DNA of 64,000 nucleotides from Elymus sibiricus. Lineage: Eukaryota > Streptophyta > Magnoliopsida > Poales > Poaceae. The stretch covers positions 292,520,205 through 292,584,204 of the forward strand of contig CM077665.1 in NCBI GenBank assembly GCA_039707655.1, given 5' to 3'. The notes beneath the pieces were generated by a model. It ran no database searches, was not told where the DNA came from, and saw only the letters and a program-made list of their open reading frames with translations. Below are positions 47,539 through 59,667 of this stretch, piece by piece. The number at the start of each line of letters is the position of its first letter. Within the stretch, counting starts at the first letter, position 1. The translations under genes and the position numbers were made by a program.

Positions 47539-49037
47539 TGATACGTCCATTTTGCATCATGATTTTATACTATTATTTATAATGTTTTTATGCATAATAA
47601 TGCTTTATGGAGTAATTCTAATGCCTTTTCTCTCATAATATGCAAGGTTTACACAAAGAGGGAGAATGCCGGCAGCTGGAATTCTAGACCTGAAAAAGCA
47701 TATCAGAGACACCTAATCTGCACATCTCCAAATAAGCTGAAACTTCACAGAGAATTATTTTGGAATATATAAAAAATACTGGAGCAAATAACTACCGGAG
47801 GGGGGCCACCTGGTGACCACAAGACACCAGGGCGCGCCCTGGTGGGTTGTGGCCAGCCCGGCCCACCTCCGGTGCCCATCTTCTGGTACTTAAGGTGTTT
47901 TGACCTAGAAAAAATGAGGAGAGGACTTTCGGGACGGAACGCCGCCGTCTCGAGGTGGAACTTGGGCAGGAGCACTTTTTCCCTCCGACGGAGCGATTCC
48001 GCCGGGGGAACTTCCCTCCCGGAGGGGGAAATCGAAGCCATCATCATCACCAACAACCCTCTCATATTTGGGAGGCCAATCTTCATCAACATCTTCAACA
48101 TCACCATCTCCTCTCAAACCCTATTTCATCTCTTGTGTTCAATCTTTGTACCGGAACCTCAGATTGGTACCTGTGGGTGACTAGTAGTGTTGATTACATC
48201 TAGTAGTTGATTACTATATGGTTTATTTGGTGGAAGATTATATGTTCAGATCCATTATGCTATTTAATACCCCTCTGATCTTGAGCATGAATATCATTTG
48301 TGAGTAGTTACCTTTGTTCTTGAGGTCACGGGAGAAGTCATGTTGCAAGTAATCATGTGAAGTTCATATGTGTTCGATATTTTGATGATATGAATGTTGT
48401 GATTCCCTTAGTGGTGTCATGTGAACGTCGACTACATGGCACTTCACCATCTTTGGGCCTAAGGGAATGCATTGTGGAGTAGTTATTAGATGATGGGTTG
48501 CTAGAGTGACAGAAGCTTAAACCCTAGTTTATGCGCTATTTCGTAAGGGGCTGATTTGGATCCAAATGTTTAATGCTATGGTTAGATTTTATCTTAATAC
48601 CTTTCTCGTAGTTGCGGATGCTTGCGAGGGGGTTAATCATAAGTGGGAGGTTTGTTCATGTAAGAACAGCACCCAAGCACCGGTCCACCCACATATCAAA
48701 TTATCAAAGTAGCAAACGCAAATCAAACCAACATGATGAAAGTGACTAGATGAAATTCCCGTGTACCCTCAAGAACGCTTGCTTATTATAAGAGACCGTT
48801 TTAGCCTGTCCTTTGCCACAAAAGGATTGGGCTATCTTGCTGCACTTTATTTACCGTTACCGTTACTTGCTCGTTACCAATTATCTTGCTATCAAACTAC
48901 CTGTTACCTACAATTTCAGTGCTTACATAAATTACCTTGTTGAAAACCGCTTGTCATTTCCTTCTGCTCCTCGTTGGGTTCGACACTCTTACTTATCGAA
49001 AGGACTACGATTGACCCCCTATACTCGTGGGTCATCA
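47539..49037 (+). repeat. 5' LTR of element C, 1499 bp
   Basis: Starts TGATACGTCCATTTTGC and ends ACTCGTGGGTCATCA, followed after a short spacer by the PBS. It contains the perfect 20-base palindrome CACCAGGGCGCGCCCTGGTG at 47825-47844. Its ends resemble those of the LTRs of element B, which points to one lineage. Confidence 0.85.
47825..47844. repeat. GC-rich palindrome in element C LTR
   Basis: CACCAGGGCGCGCCCTGGTG, perfectly self-complementary; related 38-base versions recur at 52650, 56424, 60791 and 63670. Confidence 0.9.
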
Positions 49038-49048
49038 AGGCTCTTTTC

Positions 49049-49066
49049 TGGCGTCGTTGCCGGCAA
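49049..49066 (+). promoter_or_regulatory. Primer-binding site of element C (tRNA-Asp type)
   Basis: TGGCGTCGTTGCCGGCAA follows the LTR by 11 bases. It is one or two substitutions from the usual TGGCGCCGTTGCCGGGGA of Athila-type elements. Confidence 0.85.
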
Positions 49067-49128
49067 GTGAAGCGCTCTTGGTAAGTGGAAATCGGTAAGG
49101 AAAAATTTATACTACGTGCTGAAATTTA

Positions 49129-50035
49129 TTGTCACTTGCTACTATGGAAAACAATCCTTTGAGGGGTTTGTTCGGGGTATCTTCACCTCGACCGGAACCA
49201 CAATTATTTGCCCCTCAACCTACTGCACCTACTAAAAATATTGGTTATGAAATTCCTTCGGGTATGATAGAACAACTGCTAGCTAATCCTTATGCAGGAG
49301 ACGGAACTGAACATCCTAATATGCATCTAATACATGTGGATGAAATTTGTGGATTATTTAAGCTTGCAGGTTTATCCGGAGATGAAGTTAATAAGAAGGT
49401 TTTCCCTTTATCTTTGAAGGGAAAAGCATTGACATGGTATAGGCTATGTGATGATATTGGATCATGGAACTGGAATCGATTGAAATTAGAAGTCCACCAA
49501 AAGTTTTATCCTATGCATCATCGTGATCGGAATTATATATATAATTTTTGGCCTCGTGAAGGAGAAAGCATCGCTCTAGCTTGGGGGAGACTTAATTCAA
49601 TGTTATATTCATGCCCCAATCATGATCTCTCGAGAGAAATTATTATTCAGAATTTTTATGCTCGGCTTTCTCATAATGATCGATCCATGCTCGATACTTC
49701 TTGTACTAGTTCTTTTATGAAGAATACTATTGAATTCAAGTGGGATCTCTTAGAAAGAATTAAATGCAACTTTGAATATTGGGAACTCGACGAAGGTAAT
49801 GAGTCAGGTATTAAGCTTAAGTTTGATTGTGTTAAATCTTTTATGAATACCGATGCTTTTCACAAGTTTAGCACTAAATATGGACTTGACTCTTAGATAG
49901 TAGCCTCTTTTTGTGAATCATTTGCTTCTCATGTTGATCTCCCTAAGGAGAAGTGGTTTAAATATCACCCTCCTATTAAATAAGAAATTAAAGAACCGGT
50001 AAAAGCTAAAAATTAAAGTAGAACCTAGTGTTGCT
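49129..50035 (+). pseudogene. gag of element C
   Basis: The frame from 49129 to 49896 reads MSLATMENNPLRGLFG, then the retrotransposon gag core with FPLSLKGKALTWYR, RNYIYNFWPREGESIALAWGRL and NFYARLSHNDRSMLD. A TAG stop at 49894 and two more stops (about 49981 and 50015) with a phase change separate it from the protease frame that starts at about 50036. No CCHC knuckle is visible, which is usual for the group. This would form the particle core protein; the copy is not intact. Confidence 0.85.
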
Positions 50036-51525
50036 ATGGTTAAAGATCTCTTGGTAGAAAATATTGATGGGCATGTTATTTACTTCTATGATGAGGCTGC
50101 TAGAATTGCCAAACATGATGAAAAAGATAAACATAGACCCGTAGTTGGCATTCCTGTTGTCTTAGTTAAAATAGGAGATCATTGCTATCATGGTTTATGT
50201 GATATGGGTGCTAGTGTGAGTGCTATTCCTTTTACCTTATACCAAGAAATTATGAATGATATAGCACCCGCCGAAATAGAAGACATTGATGTTACTATTA
50301 AACTTGCTAATAGAGACACCATCACACGACTTGGGATTGTTAGAGATGTCGAATTCTTGTGTGGGAAAATAAAATATCCTACTGATTTTCTAGTTCTTGG
50401 TTCCCCACAAGATGACTTTTGTCCCATTATCTTTGGTAGACCTTTCTTGAACACTGTTAATGCTAAGATAGATTGTGAAAAACAAACTGTTGGTGTTAGT
50501 TTTGGTGATGTGTCTCATGAGTTTAACTTTTCCAAGTTTAGTAGACAACCCCATAATAAAGAATTATCTAGTAAGGATGAAATAATTGGTCTTGCTTCTA
50601 TGGTCGTTCCTCCTACTGGTCCACTAGAACAATATTTGCTAGACCATGAAAATGATATGCACTTGCATGAAAGAAATGAAATAGATAAAAATTTCTTTGA
50701 ACAACAGGCTCTCCTAAAACACAATTTTCCTATAGAAACTCTAGGAGGTCCTCCTCCACCTAAAGGTGATCCTGTGTTTGAATTAAAACAATTGCCTCAC
50801 ACTTTGAAGTATGCTTATCTTGATGAGAGAAAGATATATCCTGTTATTATTAGTGCTAACCTTTCAGAACATGAAGAAGAAAGATTATTAAAAATTATGA
50901 GGAAGCACCGGGCTGCTATTGGATATACTCTTGATGATCTTAAGGGCATTAGTCCCACTCTATGTCAACACAAGATTAATATGGAACCTGATGCTAAACC
51001 CGTTGTTGATCACGAACGACGATTGAATCCTAAGATGAAAGAAGTGGTAAGAACTGAAATATTAAAGCTTCTGGAAGCAGGTACTCCCTCCGGTCCTTTT
51101 TAGTCTGCATATTAGTTTTGTCCGTAGTCAAACCATCACTACTTTGACCAACTAATAGAAAAAAGTATCAATATTCACAATGTCAAATCAATATTGTTAG
51201 ATTCATTATGAAATATAGTATCATTGTATATATATTTTGTATTGTAGATGTTAATATTTTTTAATATAAATTTGGTCAACCTTCGTAAAGTTTCACTTGA
51301 CACAAATCTAATACGCAGAGTAAAAAGGACCGGAGGGAGTATAATTTATCCCATAGCTGATAGTAGATGGGTAAGTCCCGTTCATTGTGTCCCTAAGAAG
51401 GGAGGTATTACAGTTGTTCCTAATGATAAAATTGAACTTATCCCACAGAGAATTGTCACTGGCTATAGAATGGTAATTGATTTTAGAAAATTAAATAAAG
51501 CTACTAGAAAAGATCATTACTCATA
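50036..51525 (+). pseudogene. Protease and RT N-terminal part of element C
   Basis: The protease core CDMGASVSAIPF is at about 50200-50235, and the conserved partner FGRPFLNTVNAKIDC at 50428-50472. The linker (PFPIETLGG-like, DERKIYPVIISANLS) leads to the RT N-terminus with VRTEILKLLEAG. The frame is interrupted by a MITE at 51084-51339 and resumes with WVSPVHCVPKKGGITVV and YRMVIDFRKLNKATRKDHY at 51370-51520. There it is cut by element B. The MITE plus its TA duplication adds 258 bases, so the phase is kept, but the MITE brings stops. Confidence 0.9.
51084..51339. mobile_element. Stowaway MITE, 256 bp, inside element C RT
   Basis: Perfect inverted ends CTCCCTCCGGTCCTTTTTA and TAAAAAGGACCGGAGGGAG, with TA on both sides (51082-51083 and 51340-51341). 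Removing it and one TA restores the RT reading frame. Stowaway MITEs are moved by mariner-type transposases. Confidence 0.95.
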
Positions 51526-52932
51526 ACCCACAAGTATAGGGGATCGCAACAGTTTTCGAGGGTAGAGTATTCAACCCAAATTTATAGATTCGACACAAGG
51601 GGAGCCAAAGAATATTTGCAAGTATTAGTAGTGGAGTTGTCAATTCAACCACACCAGGAGATTAAATATCTGCAGCAAAGTGATCAGTAGCACATTAATA
51701 TGATAGTTTGATAGCAATGGTAACAGTAGTAGTAACGGTAACAGTGACAACAATGGTTTTGTAGCAATTGGAACAGTAGCAATAGCAATAGCAACCTAGC
51801 AAGACCAATATGTGGAAAACTCGTAGGCATTGTATCGGTGAATTCGTTGGATGACATTCATCATATAACAGTCATAACCTAGGGTGACACAGAACTAGCT
51901 CCAGTTCATAAATATAATGTAGGCATGTATTCCATAAATAGTCAAACGTGCTTATGGAAAAGAACTTGCATGCCATCTTTTGTCCTACCCTCCCGTGGCA
52001 GCGGGGTCCATAAGGGAACTAAGGGATATTAAGGCCTCCTTTTAATAGAGAACCAGAACAAAGCATTAACACATAGTGAATACATGAACTCCTCAAACTA
52101 CGGTCATCACCGGAAAGTATCCCGACTATTGTCACCCCGGGGTTTACGGATCATAACACATAGCAGGTGCATATGACTAGCAAGATCGGATCAAGAACAT
52201 AGATATAATGGTGATAACATAAACGGTTCAGATCTGAAATCATGGCACTCGGGACCTAGTGACAAGCATTAAGCATGGCAAAGTCATAGCAACATCAATC
52301 TCAGAACATAGTGGATACTAGGGATCAAGCCCTAACAAAACTAACTCGATTACATGATGAATCTCATCCAACTCCTCACTGACCAGCAAGCCTACGAAGA
52401 AATTACTCACTCCCGGTGGGGAGCATCATGGAATTGGCGATGAAGGAGGGTTGGTGATGACGAAGACCGAAGATTCCCCTCTCCGGAGCCCCAAACGGAC
52501 TCCAGATCTGGCCTCCCGATGAAAAACAGTTGGTGGCGGCGGCTCCGTCTCGTGATACGCGATAAAACTTCTTCTCCTATTTTTTTCTCCAAAAATAGAA
52601 ATTTATAGTGCTGGAATTAGGGTCAAGGGGACACGAGGTGACCACAACCCACCAGGGCACGCCAAGAGGGGGTGGCGCGCCCTGGTGTATCGTGCCTAGC
52701 CAGGGCACCCCCTCCAGTGGTTCTTGGCTCCAGTATTTTTTATTTATTGTAAAATAATTCTCCAAAAAGTTTTGCCCAATTCTGAGAACTTATATTTCTG
52801 CACAAAAACAACACCGTGGTAGTTCTGCTGAAAACAGCGTCAGTCCGGGTTAGTTTCATTCAAATCATGCAAATTAGAGTCCAAAACAAGAGCAAAAGCA
52901 TTCGGAAAAGTAGATATGACGGAGACGTATCA
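51521..52932 (-). repeat. 3' LTR of element B
   Basis: 1412 bp; on the plus strand it runs from TCATAACCCACAAG (the first G mutated to C) to GGAGACGTATCA. Matches 59668-61073 throughout. Confidence 0.93.
52650..52687. repeat. GC-rich inverted repeat in element B 3' LTR
   Basis: 38 bases with arms CACCAGGGC and GCGCCCTGGTG around a short loop; same module as at 60791. Confidence 0.8.
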
Positions 52933-52933
52933 A

Positions 52934-52943
52934 CTCCCCCAAG
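52934..52943 (-). promoter_or_regulatory. Polypurine tract of element B
   Basis: On the minus strand CTTGGGGGAG lies next to the 3' LTR start TGATACGTC. Confidence 0.8.
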
Positions 52944-55049
52944 CTTAACCCATTTCTTGTCCTCAAGCAATTCAGTTGACAAAATGAAAGTGAAAAAGAA
53001 AAACTTTTACGAACTCTTTTGTTCTTGTTTACATAAATATGCTTAAGTAGCGCCCATGTTTTCAGCAAAGATCATGACTAACCATGTCAACAATAATTCT
53101 TAGAAATTATATTAACTCATACCATTGGCATAATTAACTAGAGAGCAATAATAAAATATCTCAAGTGCCAACACTTTGTCAAAAATGGTCATGATTTAAT
53201 ATGACAACAGTGGTATCTTCCTAGCCCTTTCTGAGACCGCAAAACATAAATGCAGAGCACCACCAAAGTTCAAGCAACGACTAAACATTGTAATTCATGG
53301 TAGAAAAGATCCAGTCATGATGCATCCAACATTAACTATACACAATGCATGAGGATGACAATAGTGCTCTCAGATCTGGCGCTTATTTGAGAAGGTGATA
53401 ACTCAAAATAAAAGTAAATAGATAGTCCCTTTGCCGAGGGAAGAAGGGATTTGCAGAGGTGCCAGAGCTCAAAGCTTAAATCAGAGATAAATATAATTTT
53501 GGGAGGTGCACCCTTCCTGTCGACGTTACGACCAAGAGTTATCAATAGCTTCCATACTAAACATATTAGCGGCGGTTTCCAAGCGGTAAAAGTGAAGGTT
53601 TACTCCCCCTCCACCAACAAACACACTCCATGGCTAGCCGAATCCACGGGTACCGTCCATACCAACAACATTCCTGGGGAAGTTTTGTTTAATTATTTGC
53701 AATTTTTGATTTCGAGACTGTGAATCCCTATTACCGCCCCTCTCGTGCAAGGACGAGTGAATAAACACTCATCATGAGAATAATCCGCATAACATGGAAG
53801 ATACTGACCGCCACATGTCGCTCCATGAGCGGTCCAGGCACACAAAACAGATGTTCGTTTGAAATTTTAGAGGTGGCACATGCAAATTTACTTGGAACGG
53901 CAGGGTAATACCGCATATAGGTAGACATGGTGGACTCATCTGGGATAAATTTGGTTTAAGGATTTTGACGCACAAGCAGTATTCCCACTTAGTACAGGTG
54001 AAGGCTAGCAAATAGGTTGAGAAGCGGCCAGCTAGAGGGCGAAAACGGTCATGAACATGCGTTATGCATAATAAACATTGAATACTAGCATGAGTAGGAT
54101 ATGAACACCATGAACATAAATGTCGTAGAGGCTATGTTGGTTTTTATTCAACTACATGCATGAACATGTGACAAGTCAGGCCACTTGAAACATTCAGAGG
54201 AGGATACTATATCATCATACTACATCACAACCATTTTAATGCATGTTGACATCCAAGATAAATCATTATCCACTTCTAGGTACTTAAGCATGGCATGAGC
54301 AACTATAATCTCTAATTGTCATTGCAAACATGTTTGATCATAATATGCTGAATCATGGATACTAGGTTAAACATATTTACAAAAACAAAAACAAGTTGAG
54401 TTCATACCCGCTTCTCTCTGCCATAGTCGCTTCATCAAATATCGTCATTATTACCTTTCACTTGCACGACCGAATGATATAAAAAATAATAACAGTGCAA
54501 GAGTGTCGTGGACTAAGCTGGAATCTGCAACATTTTATTCAAAAGGGGAAGACAAAGCAATTTGAGCTCTTTGTTAGATTAACAATAATGCATATGAGAG
54601 CCACTCAACATTTTCATCGTGGTCTTCTCCTTAGTATGACTCAAATAAAAGGAAAAGAATTTCAGAGAAACACACTGAAATATTTTTTAGAGTTTTTGTT
54701 TTTTCTTAAGGAAAGTAAATCAAAGAAGGAAAAAGAAAGACGAGAAAAACTATTTACATGAGAAAACTCCCAACAAGTAAAAGAAGAAACGAGAAATCTT
54801 TTTGGGTTTTCTTTTGCTACTACAATTAATTTAAACTAGAAAGAAAAACCGAAAATAAGCAAGAAATATTTTTGGATTTTCTCAAAGTTTTTCAAACACG
54901 CAAGAAGAAAGCGAGAAAATAAATCTAGCAAGGATAATACAATGAAAAAGTGTAGACATCGACAACCGGAATGAAATGTGTAAACATGAATATAATGTCG
55001 GTGGAAATACGTACTCCCCCAAGCTTTGGCTTTTGGCCTAGCTTGGTAA
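52944..55049 (-). other. Non-coding 3' region of element B
   Basis: About 2.1 kb between the third ORF and the PPT. It is AT-rich, with purine-rich AGAAAG/GAAAAA stretches at 54650-54930, and no coding frame or pol remnant is seen. Confidence 0.6.
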
Positions 55050-56008
55050 TCAGCATCCGTAATAGCCATCCGGTCCTATGTGGAAGTGTTGTGGCAGTGA
55101 CACCTGAGCGTCCCACTCCTGGGGCTCCTCCTCAATCGCTGCTAGGTCGTTCCGGTAGGCAAAAATGTCCTCTGGCATGACCCTGTATCCGTTCCTGGCA
55201 ATAGAATCAAACAAAGCGGGTGCAGGCAATAGGATAATATCACGGGTAACCACGCTGAATACTAAGTTGTAGCGAATGTTATGAAAAGAATCAGCTGCAT
55301 CAATAAATTGATGATCCTCCAATGCCTTGTGATCTAGAAAAACTCGGGCCAAGGGATAATCATGTTGGCGAATCTGAACATTAAAGTGACTCGCTAAGCG
55401 AGTAGCATAAATACCACCATGTATCTTGCCCTTAGTCCTGTTAAGGTGTAGGCGACGTGCAATAATAGCCCCTAGGCTAAAGGTGTGATCATTGTGCAGT
55501 GCATGGCGTAAGATGGCTAGGTCGGGGGCACAGAAGAAGGAAACTGCAAACTGGTGGCAGTGGCATTTGACACGCCTCTTTCATCACCCACTGTCAAAGT
55601 GAGGAGAAAGTCCTCAAACTCTGCTGGTCTAGTCTCTCTTAATTCCCCATCAGAAGGGATCAAACATATGTCACAAAAGTCAGTGAGCGGTATCTGACGG
55701 GTTTCAGCATATAAATTAAACTGCACCTCAGGAGGGTTATTCCTACTCAGAAAATAAAAATTTTGCACAAAGGAATTTGTAAGGAGGTGGTGTTGGTCAC
55801 ACTCAGCTGCAAGGAAGTTAGTCAGCCCACCATCTGCAATGAATTAGGCAAACTCTTGATGGAACCCGGCCTCCTCCATGAAGGCATCATGCGGCCATTC
55901 GCACGGCCGCACCTCCGCCGTTCTCGGTGTGTTGAGGTCATTGTCCGATGATTCCCTAGTGACTCCTTTAGCATTCTTTTTGGAGGAAAACTTCCTAAAG
56001 AAACTCAT
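55050..56008 (-). pseudogene. ATHILA-type ORF (third ORF) of element B
   Basis: An ATG at 56008 opens MSFFRKFSSKKNAKG. After one TAA (near 55842) the same frame continues with HHLLTNSFVQNFYFLSRNNPP and LTDFCDICLIPSDGELRETRP to 55517. A shift leads to further sequence, including LGAIIARRLHLNRTKGKIHGG on the minus strand at about 55480-55410 and then LARVFLDHKALEDHQFIDAAD to 55050. The order and motifs fit the ATHILA ORF-1 family (Pfam PF03078), found in Athila-type elements at the position of an env-like gene. Its function is not known. One stop and one or two shifts break it. Confidence 0.75.
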
Positions 56009-56423
56009 CTTATTCCTATAAATAAATTTCTGAAAATTTTAGTCTACAAATTTTTTTCAACAAAACTTCGTAAGATTGATAGCAACTACTCCTAAGTATG
56101 CCTAGAGGCCATATTAAGCATTCAAACTACTTAGAACTCTAAGAATTCAACATGCAAGCCCATCTACAACAGCACCAAGAGTAGCTAATTATTCTAAAAT
56201 AAACCACTAAATCAAAAACTAATTGGAGCAATGGAGGAGTCACATACCAAGTAGCAATCCCCCAGAACAATTTCGGAAACGGAGCTTCGAGCAAAGAGAT
56301 CGAAATCCGCGGGTTTGAGAGCAAGAACACGAGAGAGAGAGAGCTATGGTGATTTTTTTCTGGAGGTAGGAGATGGAATGGGCTAAAGAGATAAGTGAGG
56401 GGACCCACGTGGGGACCACAACC

Positions 56424-56461
56424 CACCAGGGCGCGCTTGGGGTTGCTAGCGCGCCTTGGTG
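56424..56461. repeat. LTR-like inverted repeat upstream of element B third ORF
   Basis: 38 bases with arms CACCAGGGCGCGC and GCGCGCCTTGGTG, inside element B but outside its LTRs. Its sequence and flanks (ACAACCCACCAGG, GGTGTCTCGTG) match the LTR modules. On the minus strand it lies 416 bases before the ATG at 56008, followed by a CT-rich leader with a GTATGT donor-like site near 56250. Confidence 0.85.
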
Positions 56462-56792
56462 TCTCGTGGACACCAGGTGCACCCCCTCTAATGTTATTTG
56501 CACCAGAAATGCAGAAATATTCAAAAAACAATCGTGTTAAATTTTCAGAACATTCTGAAAACTTTTATTTTTGGGTCATTTTTATTGCACGGAGAAATCA
56601 GAAAATAGGATAAACATGGCATTTTATTTTATATGACTAAGAAGAATAGAAAACAAAAGGTGAGAGCAGAAGATTGTGCCTACTAGATTCATCAACTTCA
56701 TACCTCTCAAAAATGATCCATTAATAAGGTTGATCAAGTCTTATTAACAACCACTTTCGATTAGCATGAAACGGAAGAATTTTCGTAAATCA

Positions 56793-59489
56793 CTAAGTTA
56801 CCTCAACGGGGATATGCATATCCCCAACAATAAGTATGTCATATTTCTTTTTGGCAGTAGGTAGAGGTAATTGAAAACTTCCAATAGTGAATGTCGGAGA
56901 TTTGTCAATAACATTTATACCATTCACTTGGAATTGTTTCTTCGTAAAGTGCACCGTATGCTCATTACCATTGATATGAAAAGTGACTTTGCTTTTATTG
57001 CAATCAATAACAGCCCCTGCAGTATTCAAAAAGGGTCTACCAGGGATAATTGACATGTTGTCGTCCTCAGGCATCTCAAGAATAACAAAGTCTGTTAAGA
57101 TAGTAACATCTGCAACAACAACGGGAACATCCTCACAAATACCGATAGGTATGGCAGTTGATTTGTCAGCCATTTGCAAAGATATTTCAGTAGGTGTGAG
57201 TTTATTCAAATCAAGTCTTTTATATAAAGAGAAAGGCATAACACTAACACCAGCTCCCAAATCACACAAAGCAGTTTTGACATAATTTCTTTTAATGGAG
57301 CAAGGTATGGTTGGTATTTCAGGATCTCCAAGTTTTTTAGGTACTCCATCCTTAAAAGAATAATTAGCAAGCATGGTGGAGATTTCAGCGTCAGGTATCT
57401 TTCTTTTATTAGTGATGATGTCTTTCATGTATTGTGCATAAAGGGCCATCTTTAAAATATCAGTTAAGCGGGTACGCAAAAAGACTGGCCTAATCATTTC
57501 AGCAAAGCGTTCAAATTCTTCATCATCCTTTTTCTTAGAAGGTTTAGGTGGGAAAGGCATGGGCTTCTGAACCCATGGCTCTCTTTCTTTACCATGTTTT
57601 CTAGCCACAAAGTCTCTTTTATCATATCGTTTATTTTTAGGTTGTGGGTTATCAAGATCAACAACAGGTTCTATTTCAACATCATTATCTGGTTCTTTAT
57701 CATTGTTAGGTTGAGTATCTTCATGAACATCATCATTATCATTTTCATTATCACTAGGTGAATGTTCATTACCAGATTGAGTTTCAGCATCAGAAATAGA
57801 GACATCATTATCTTCAGGAGGTTTTTCTATCTCAGGTTCACTAGAGGTATGCAAAGTCCTATCATTTTTCTTTTTGTTTTTCTTTTTAGAAGGACTAGGT
57901 GCATCAGTGTTAATTCTCTGAGAGTCTCGTTCAATTCTTTTAGGGTGTACTTCAGGATAAAGTGGTTCCTGAGTCATTTTACCTCCTCTAGTTGCTACTC
58001 TAATAGCAAAATCATTCATATTATTATTCATTTCATTAAGCAATTCTCTTTGAGATTTAGCAACTTGTTCTAACTGGGTTTGAACCATAGAGGCATGTTT
58101 TCCTACACCTCTAACATCATTACTAATTCTAAATAACAAGTCACTCAAGCGAGCAATCATATCAGAATTATATTTCAATTGTTTCAGAACATTTGCATTG
58201 AAGTGATCTTGTTTCCTAATGTAGTTGTCAAACTCATATAAGCATTGACGAGGATGTTTATTGTAAGGGATATCACCTTCATCAAACTTTAATAAAGAAT
58301 TTACCTCTACCACCTGTTGAGGTGGTGGTGTGTCAAGGCCATGTATTTCTTCAATAGGTGGTAAATTCTTAACATCCTCAGCTTTAATACCTTTTTCCTT
58401 CATACATTTCTTTGTCCCCCTGCATATCTTCAGGACTGAGAAATAAGATACCCCTCTTCTTTGGAGTGGGTTTAGGTGGTGGTTCATGGAGAGTCCAATC
58501 ATCATAATTCTTCAATATATTATTCAATAGTTCCTCAGCTTGTTCAACAGTTTGTTCCCTGAAAACACAACCAGCACAACTATCTAGGAAATCCCTAGAA
58601 GCATCAGCTAGTCCATTATAGAAGATATCAAGTATTTCATTTTTCTTAAGAGGTTGATCAGGCAAAGCATTAAGAAATTGGAGAAGCCTCCCCCAAGCTT
58701 GTGGGAGACTCTGTTCTTCAATTTGCACAAAGTTAAATATTTCCTGTAAGGCAGCTTGTTTCTTATGAACAGGAAAATATTTTTTAGTGAAGTAGTAATC
58801 ATATCCTGGGGACTACGCACACAACCAGGAGCAAGAGTGTTGTACCATATCTTAGCATCATCCTTTAATGAGAACGAAAATAATTTGAGAATATAGTAGT
58901 AGAGAATCTTCTCATCATGAGCAAAAAGGGTGGCTATATCATTCAACTTAGTAAGATGTGCCACTACAGTTTCAGTTTCATAGCCATGAAAAGGATCAGA
59001 TTCAACCAAAGTAATTAACTCTGGGTCGACATAGAATTCATAATCCTTATCGGTAACAAAGATAGGTGAAGTAGCAAACTTAGGATCACATTTCATTCTA
59101 GCATTCAAAGTCTTTTCTATATACTTGCGTAATAATTTCTTAAGATCATCTCTATCCTTACAAGCAAGGATGTCTCTAGCTACTTCTCCATCCATAACAT
59201 AACCCTCAGGTACCTTAGGCAATTCAAATCTAGGAGAGCTAGGTCTAATAGGTGTTTCATAGTTCTCAGTTTCAAGGACTTCATCAGTTTTAGTAATCTC
59301 ATCAGTTTCAATAATCTCATTCTCTTTAGCTCTAGCAATTTGTTTATCAAGAAATTCACCTAGTGGCACATTATCATCAGGCATGGTACTAGCATCATCA
59401 TAAGCATCATTCATAGCAGAAGTAGCATCATCAATAACTCGTGACATATCAAGATTAATAGCATGTGGTGGTGTTGCAGGTCTACTCAA
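56793..59489 (-). pseudogene. gag and protease of element B, two compensating frameshifts
   Basis: Starts MSRPATPPHAINLD (59489). The gag core has FSFSLKDDAKIWYNTL (about 58870-58820). Near 58780 a one-base loss moves the frame; QSLPQAWGRLLQFLNALPDQ and FLDSCAGCVFREQTVEQAEELL follow in the second frame to about 58440. A second shift then returns to the first frame, which is open from 58505 to 56793 (570 codons). That part has a coiled-coil-like stretch (RNDVRGVGKHASMVQTQLEQ-type, about 58150-58010), an acidic low-complexity part (57800-57650), and the protease with ALCDLGAGVSVMPF (about 57270-57230) and PGRPFLNTAGAVIDC. It ends at MHIPVEVT with no RT after it. Confidence 0.88.
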
Positions 59490-59638
59490 AACAGAAGGTG
59501 AATCAAGTGCAAAGTGTGATGGAAAATCCTTACCCCCCCCTCGTCTTAGAGGGAACGATCTTGGTTTTAGTATCCTTCAGATTCTTCATAGTGATCAATT
59601 GATATAAATTCCAAGTGACTCAACAAATATAGCTATGC

Positions 59639-59656
59639 TCCCCTGCAACGGCGCTA
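59639..59656 (-). promoter_or_regulatory. Primer-binding site of element B (tRNA-Asp type)
   Basis: The minus strand reads TAGCGCCGTTGCAGGGGA 11 bases after the LTR end at 59668, two substitutions from TGGCGCCGTTGCCGGGGA. Confidence 0.88.
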
Positions 59657-59667
59657 GAAAAAGGTCT

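Noticed and set aside
57762..58073. 103-codon plus-strand frame within gag of element B
   Set aside because: Antisense to the 570-codon gag-protease frame and compositionally biased.
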